From Candidatus Sumerlaeaceae bacterium (GTDB lineage Bacteria > Sumerlaeota > Sumerlaeia > Sumerlaeales > Sumerlaeaceae), in NCBI GenBank assembly GCA_026418615.1, contig JAOAAY010000017.1:1-64000 (forward strand): a stretch of DNA of 64,000 bases, written 5' to 3'. Position numbers and translations under genes: made by a program. The notes beneath the pieces are model-generated. The model worked only from the letters and a program-made list of their open reading frames with translations, had not been told where the DNA came from and did no database searches. Numbering within the stretch: the stretch's first letter is position 1; every line of letters begins with the position of its first letter. Of the stretch, positions 60,681 through 64,000 are shown piece by piece.

Positions 60681-63131
60681 GTGAACGACTGTCCCGTGAT
60701 TGTCCGTATCACCCGGCGCAGCCATGCGGCGGCGGTGTTGGCGCTGCTGGTGTTCCTGCTGCTGGCCTGCGCGGCCTTGCTGCGCGGCGGCGGACGCCTT
60801 TACTTCGGCCCGCCCATCAGCGATCTCACCTACTGCTTTTATCCGTGGCGAGTGTTTTTGTGCCGTTGGTTGGAGCGGGGGGTTCTCCCGTGGTGGGATC
60901 CGCATGTGTTCGGGGGGTACCCCGTTCTTGAGATGCAACAAATGGCGCTGTTCAATCCCGTGTCGCTGCTGACGGCGCTGACCCTGCCGCCGGGTCTGGG
61001 GCTCAATGTCATGATGGCAGCGCATGTCGTGCTGGCTGGCGCTGCCACCTTTGCGGCGTTGCGCGGGGCGCTGCGTTTGTCGCCGTGGGCTGCGCTCGTC
61101 GGGGCAGTAATCTACATTTACAATGGTGTTTATGCCACGCGCGTTTGCGCGGGCCACTTTACGGTGGCGGCGGCGTGCGCGGTGGCTCCGCTGGGCGTGG
61201 CGGCCTCGTGGCGCGCCGTGCGCGAGGTCGCCTCGTGCACCCGCCTCATGGATGCCCGGCATAAGTCCGATGCCTGCCGGTGGCTGGCGGTGACAGTTGC
61301 TGCCAATGCCTTTTGTGTTGTGGCGGGTGCGCCGCAGTATGTTGTGTACCTTGTCTGGATGGAGTTTGCCGCCTGCGTAGTGTCGGCGCCGCGGCGGCCG
61401 GCAGCCTCGGCGGGGGTGTTCGCATGCGTCTGGGGTTTGGCCGCACTCCTTTCCGCGCCGCAATGGCTCCCCACTCTCTCCTATCTTCCCTTTAGCGGGC
61501 GCAGCCAGATGTCGGGCGCGATGGGCAATGTCCTGGATTTTGATTTCCACACGATGCTGGCCGAGTTGCTGTTTCCCTTTCCGCTGGGCGACGATGTCTT
61601 TGCCGGCCATCTGCACTCGAAAAATGTTTGGGAGACGGCGGGCTATCCGGGGGCGCTGGCGCTGGTGCTGGCGGGTGCCTTGCTTTTGGATCCGCGCACC
61701 TACCGGCGCGGGGGGCGCACGCAACGGCTGATGGCGTTGGCCGTCATGGGCCTTGGGTTTTATCTGGCGCGCGGTGGGTGGCTGCCGGGTTTTGCGTCGT
61801 TTCGCGAACCGCTGAAGGCGCGGGCGGTCATCGCCACCGGCTTGATGCTTGCCGCTGCATTAGAGATTGATTCGCTGCGCCTTGCTGTGCGGCGGGGTGG
61901 CCGCGCGCTGCGGTACGCCTCGCGGCGCGCCGTCGCGACGGCCGGGCTGCTTGCCGCTGTCGCTGGCGTCGCAGCGGTCTGGGCCTCGCTCGATGCGCAG
62001 GGCTGGGGCCGGTACATCCTCAGTCAGCAATCTCCTTTCGACCCTGCCGCCTTCCAGACTTGGCAGGAGATGAAACAGTACCCCGAAGTGGTCGGGGTGC
62101 GAATCGCCGATGCGGCGCTGCATACGATGGTGGTGGCGCTTGCTGCGGCGTTGGCTCTGGTGCTTCTGCCGCACCGTCCGGGCGCGGTCCTTGTGCTGGT
62201 CCTTGTGGCGGCCTGCGTCGAACCGGTGGCCGCGCATTTGCGGTGTTTTGTTGCGCGCTACCCGTATGAGGCGGCCGGTTTGCCCCGGGCGGTGGCGGAT
62301 TTTGTCGAGCCCCGCCTTGCCGAAACGCGCGCGGCCGGCCGGCCGCCGTGGCGCGTGGCGATGCCCAACCTTTTGGCGAATCTGACGCATCATCTCGATG
62401 ACTTCGCCGAGGTCTCGGGGTATGACCCGCTGATGCCGCTCGGCGCGAACAACCGTCAGGCGCTGCATGGCATGATGGGACAGCGCCTGACGCGCGAGAT
62501 CATACGCGAGGTGGCTCGCGCGCAGGCCAAGCGCTACGACTTGTCGCGGTGGGATGCCGGGTCAGGCGAACCCCTCACTAGCGACACAGCGATCGAGGTG
62601 CTGCCGGAGGCGGCGCTGTTGACGGTGGAACGGCAGGTTGAGGCGGGTGCGCCATCGCTGGACTTCTACGGACCGCGCATTGATGGCACGCACTTTCTTG
62701 TCACCGCACCGTTCGCGCGACGCGAGGTCGCGCCAGATCGTTTGCCGTCGGATGTCGTCGCTGCGCTTGACGAAGTGGCCCGCGTGGCGCGAGAGGACGG
62801 GGTGACGACGCTGACCACGGGCGAAAGTCTGAGCCTGATGTCCTCCGGCGAGCCCCACCGCTACCGGGTCGAGGTAGACCTAAAGCGTCCCGGGGTGGTG
62901 TTGTTGCGCTCGACTTGGCTGCCCGGCTGGCGGGTACGGGTGGACGACGGTCCGCGCCTGCGCCCGTTGTGCGCAAACCACTGGATGCCGGCTGTCATCG
63001 TGGCATCCGGCCGGCATACCGTGACCTTTGAGTACCGGCCCGAGCATCTGGGCATATCGTCGCTGGGCGCGCTTTTGGGTTTTGCGGGGCTGGTCGGGTT
63101 ATTGGCCGGGGCGCGGAGCCGCAGGCGCTGA
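60681..63131 (+). CDS. YfhO-family multi-pass membrane protein 2
   Basis: The protein of about 816 residues shows the same architecture as the first YfhO-type gene: about 12 membrane helices (from RITRRSHAAAVLALLVFLLL onward), an external acidic loop FGPPISDLTYCFYPWRVFLC with WWDPHVFGGYPVLEM, and a soluble C-terminal beta domain (YRVEVDLKRPGVVLLRSTWL, GWRVRVDDGPRLRP, HTVTFEYRPEHLG) that is typical of YfhO. It likely acts on a lipid-linked glycan at the outer side of the inner membrane. The GTG at 60681 and a TTG at 60672 are both possible starts; neither has a good ribosome site. Confidence 0.78.
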   Translation: MNDCPVIVRITRRSHAAAVLALLVFLLLACAALLRGGGRLYFGPPISDLTYCFYPWRVFLCRWLERGVLPWWDPHVFGGYPVLEMQQMALFNPVSLLTALTLPPGLGLNVMMAAHVVLAGAATFAALRGALRLSPWAALVGAVIYIYNGVYATRVCAGHFTVAAACAVAPLGVAASWRAVREVASCTRLMDARHKSDACRWLAVTVAANAFCVVAGAPQYVVYLVWMEFAACVVSAPRRPAASAGVFACVWGLAALLSAPQWLPTLSYLPFSGRSQMSGAMGNVLDFDFHTMLAELLFPFPLGDDVFAGHLHSKNVWETAGYPGALALVLAGALLLDPRTYRRGGRTQRLMALAVMGLGFYLARGGWLPGFASFREPLKARAVIATGLMLAAALEIDSLRLAVRRGGRALRYASRRAVATAGLLAAVAGVAAVWASLDAQGWGRYILSQQSPFDPAAFQTWQEMKQYPEVVGVRIADAALHTMVVALAAALALVLLPHRPGAVLVLVLVAACVEPVAAHLRCFVARYPYEAAGLPRAVADFVEPRLAETRAAGRPPWRVAMPNLLANLTHHLDDFAEVSGYDPLMPLGANNRQALHGMMGQRLTREIIREVARAQAKRYDLSRWDAGSGEPLTSDTAIEVLPEAALLTVERQVEAGAPSLDFYGPRIDGTHFLVTAPFARREVAPDRLPSDVVAALDEVARVAREDGVTTLTTGESLSLMSSGEPHRYRVEVDLKRPGVVLLRSTWLPGWRVRVDDGPRLRPLCANHWMPAVIVASGRHTVTFEYRPEHLGISSLGALLGFAGLVGLLAGARSRRR

Positions 63132-63172
63132 TCGAACAGAAAACTTCACGGCAAGTCGAGACAGAGTCAACC

Positions 63173-63222
63173 TTTTGGAAAACTTCCAAAATAGACCACC
63201 TTTTGGTCCGCTTTTATTTTTC
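63173..63222 (+). terminator. Double hairpin with T-rich tail after YfhO-like gene 2
   Basis: TTTTGGAA-aac-TTCCAAAA (63173-63191) is a perfect inverted repeat, followed by GACCA-5-TGGTC (63194-63208) and a T-rich tail (CTTTTATTTTT). The second hairpin plus tail fits an intrinsic terminator for the preceding gene. The first dyad could also be an operator for the downstream electron-transfer gene. The whole gap, 63132-63479 (348 bp), holds no other feature I can support. Confidence 0.5.
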
Positions 63223-63479
63223 TGATTGACGGATGTCGGGTCGGGCGGGTTTTTGGATGGCAGAAAGTGCACGGTGGCCCGGGGGCCAAAACAAAGGGCG
63301 CCGTGAAATCATTTGAATATCGGGCATCATAACGAGCGAGGCAGCAGCAGGCTCCCCAGCCGGCGGTCAGGCTGGCCGGGTGAGCGCTTCTCGCTTTCCG
63401 TCGGTGCCCGGCGGGCCCGCTCTCTTGATTTTGCGCGCAGCCGTGGCTGTGCGCGCCTATCCCCATGGAGGTCCGACGA

Positions 63480-63980
63480 ATGGAAACGGCTGTAGTAGAG
63501 AATCCGGCGACCTCGAAAGACACGCGGTGGAAACTGCTGACGGCGACGATGCGCCGGCATGGCAACCGCCCGCACGCGCTTATCGAGTCGCTGCACACGG
63601 CCCAGGAGGCGTTCGGATACATTGACGATGTGGCCATGAAATATGTGGCCGAGTCGTTGAGGGTGCCCCTGAGCAAAGTGTACGGAGTGGCCACCTTTTA
63701 TCATTACTTCACGCTCAAGCCCCAAGGCAAACACACCTGCGTGGTCTGCACGGGCACGGCCTGCTACATCAAAGGGGCCGGCCAGTTGCTTCAGGCGATG
63801 GAGGAGAAGTACGGCGTGTCGGCGGGCGAGACCACGGAGGACGGCGAACTCTCCGTGCTGACGGCGCGGTGTTTCGGCTGCTGCGGTCTTGCCCCGGCGG
63901 CCGTCATTGACGGCGCCGTGGCCGGCAAACTGACCGTGGCTGAAACCCTCGAACGATTGGACAAGGTGATCGGCAAATGA
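63480..63980 (+). CDS. NuoE/HndA-type [2Fe-2S] electron-transfer subunit
   Basis: The 166-residue protein is a thioredoxin-like ferredoxin of the NuoE/HndA/HydC type. The cluster ligands are Cys90 and Cys95 (VCTGTACYIKGA) and Cys131 and Cys135 (CFGCCGLAP). It serves in complex I, in NADP-reducing [FeFe] hydrogenases or in electron-bifurcating complexes. The next gene starts by an ATGA overlap with MTPDELK, which resembles the second subunit of Hnd-type complexes, favouring HndA over NuoE. The ATG at 63480 follows GGAGG at eight bases; an ATG five codons earlier (63465) is less likely. Confidence 0.9.
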   Translation: METAVVENPATSKDTRWKLLTATMRRHGNRPHALIESLHTAQEAFGYIDDVAMKYVAESLRVPLSKVYGVATFYHYFTLKPQGKHTCVVCTGTACYIKGAGQLLQAMEEKYGVSAGETTEDGELSVLTARCFGCCGLAPAAVIDGAVAGKLTVAETLERLDKVIGK

Positions 63981-64000
63981 CCCCTGACGAACTGAAAACA
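63977..64000 (+). CDS. Start of next gene in HndA operon (truncated by window end)
   Basis: Only eight codons (MTPDELKT) are visible. The ATG overlaps the stop of the HndA/NuoE-like gene as ATGA. A start of this form is common in HndB-like [2Fe-2S] proteins, but this is too short for a firm call. Confidence 0.5.

Overview
The window is one end of a GC-rich contig from an uncultured diderm bacterium. The Gram-negative-type envelope is shown by lipobox lipoproteins, an HME-RND efflux pump and signal-peptide proteins. Ferredoxin-dependent 2-oxoacid oxidoreductase genes (korAB) and an HndA/NuoE-type [2Fe-2S] protein at the right edge suggest an anaerobic or fermentative metabolism. Large numbers of GspG-like pseudopilins and YfhO-type membrane proteins fit lineages such as Sumerlaeota, Hydrogenedentota or the PVC group, but this placement is a guess from style, not from a marker gene. 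Bases 1-19 are the Nextera transposase mosaic end, so genomic sequence starts near base 20.

Layout. 0-8 kb: mostly minus-strand envelope genes (two secreted proteins, an SGNH hydrolase, a GIDE-LemA membrane protein, an aldo/keto reductase and an FtsW-family flippase). 8.4-13.4 kb: an orphan PilT-N-like domain protein, an orphan sugar ABC permease, an M20 dipeptidase, a glycosyltransferase and pyrR. 13.4-21.4 kb: a minus-strand run in which rdgB, ppx, ppk1, a DegT aminotransferase and a GT2 glycosyltransferase follow one another, the last three with overlapping stop/start codons, then elbB and an alpha/beta hydrolase. 21.5-24.9 kb: a repeat-domain lipoprotein, a PtsN-like EIIA and a purine nucleoside phosphorylase.

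24.9-31.5 kb: an accessory stretch of visibly lower GC, with about 940 bp of non-coding sequence carrying short tandem repeats, a beta-class DNA methyltransferase coupled to an unrecognised protein with DHH-phosphoesterase-like motifs, then two large envelope proteins. This two-gene module is my best candidate for an undescribed system.

31.8-38.2 kb: an assembly locus for type IV pilus/type II secretion-like pseudopili (compact ATPase, two GspF-like proteins, four pilin-like proteins linked by ATGA overlaps). A second locus at 49.1-55.4 kb has a GspK-like protein with an inserted lamin-tail domain and five GspG-like pseudopilins, closed by a bidirectional terminator shared with rpoZ. No secretin or prepilin peptidase is present, so the two loci probably use parts encoded elsewhere.

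38.6-48.9 kb: korAB, tsaB, a heavy-metal RND adaptor/pump pair flanked by small Cys/His-rich secreted proteins, and a methyltransferase. 55.4-64 kb: rpoZ, cysE, two YfhO-type membrane proteins around trxB, and the start of an HndA-type electron-transfer operon that runs off the window. I saw no rRNA, tRNA, CRISPR array or intact insertion sequence.
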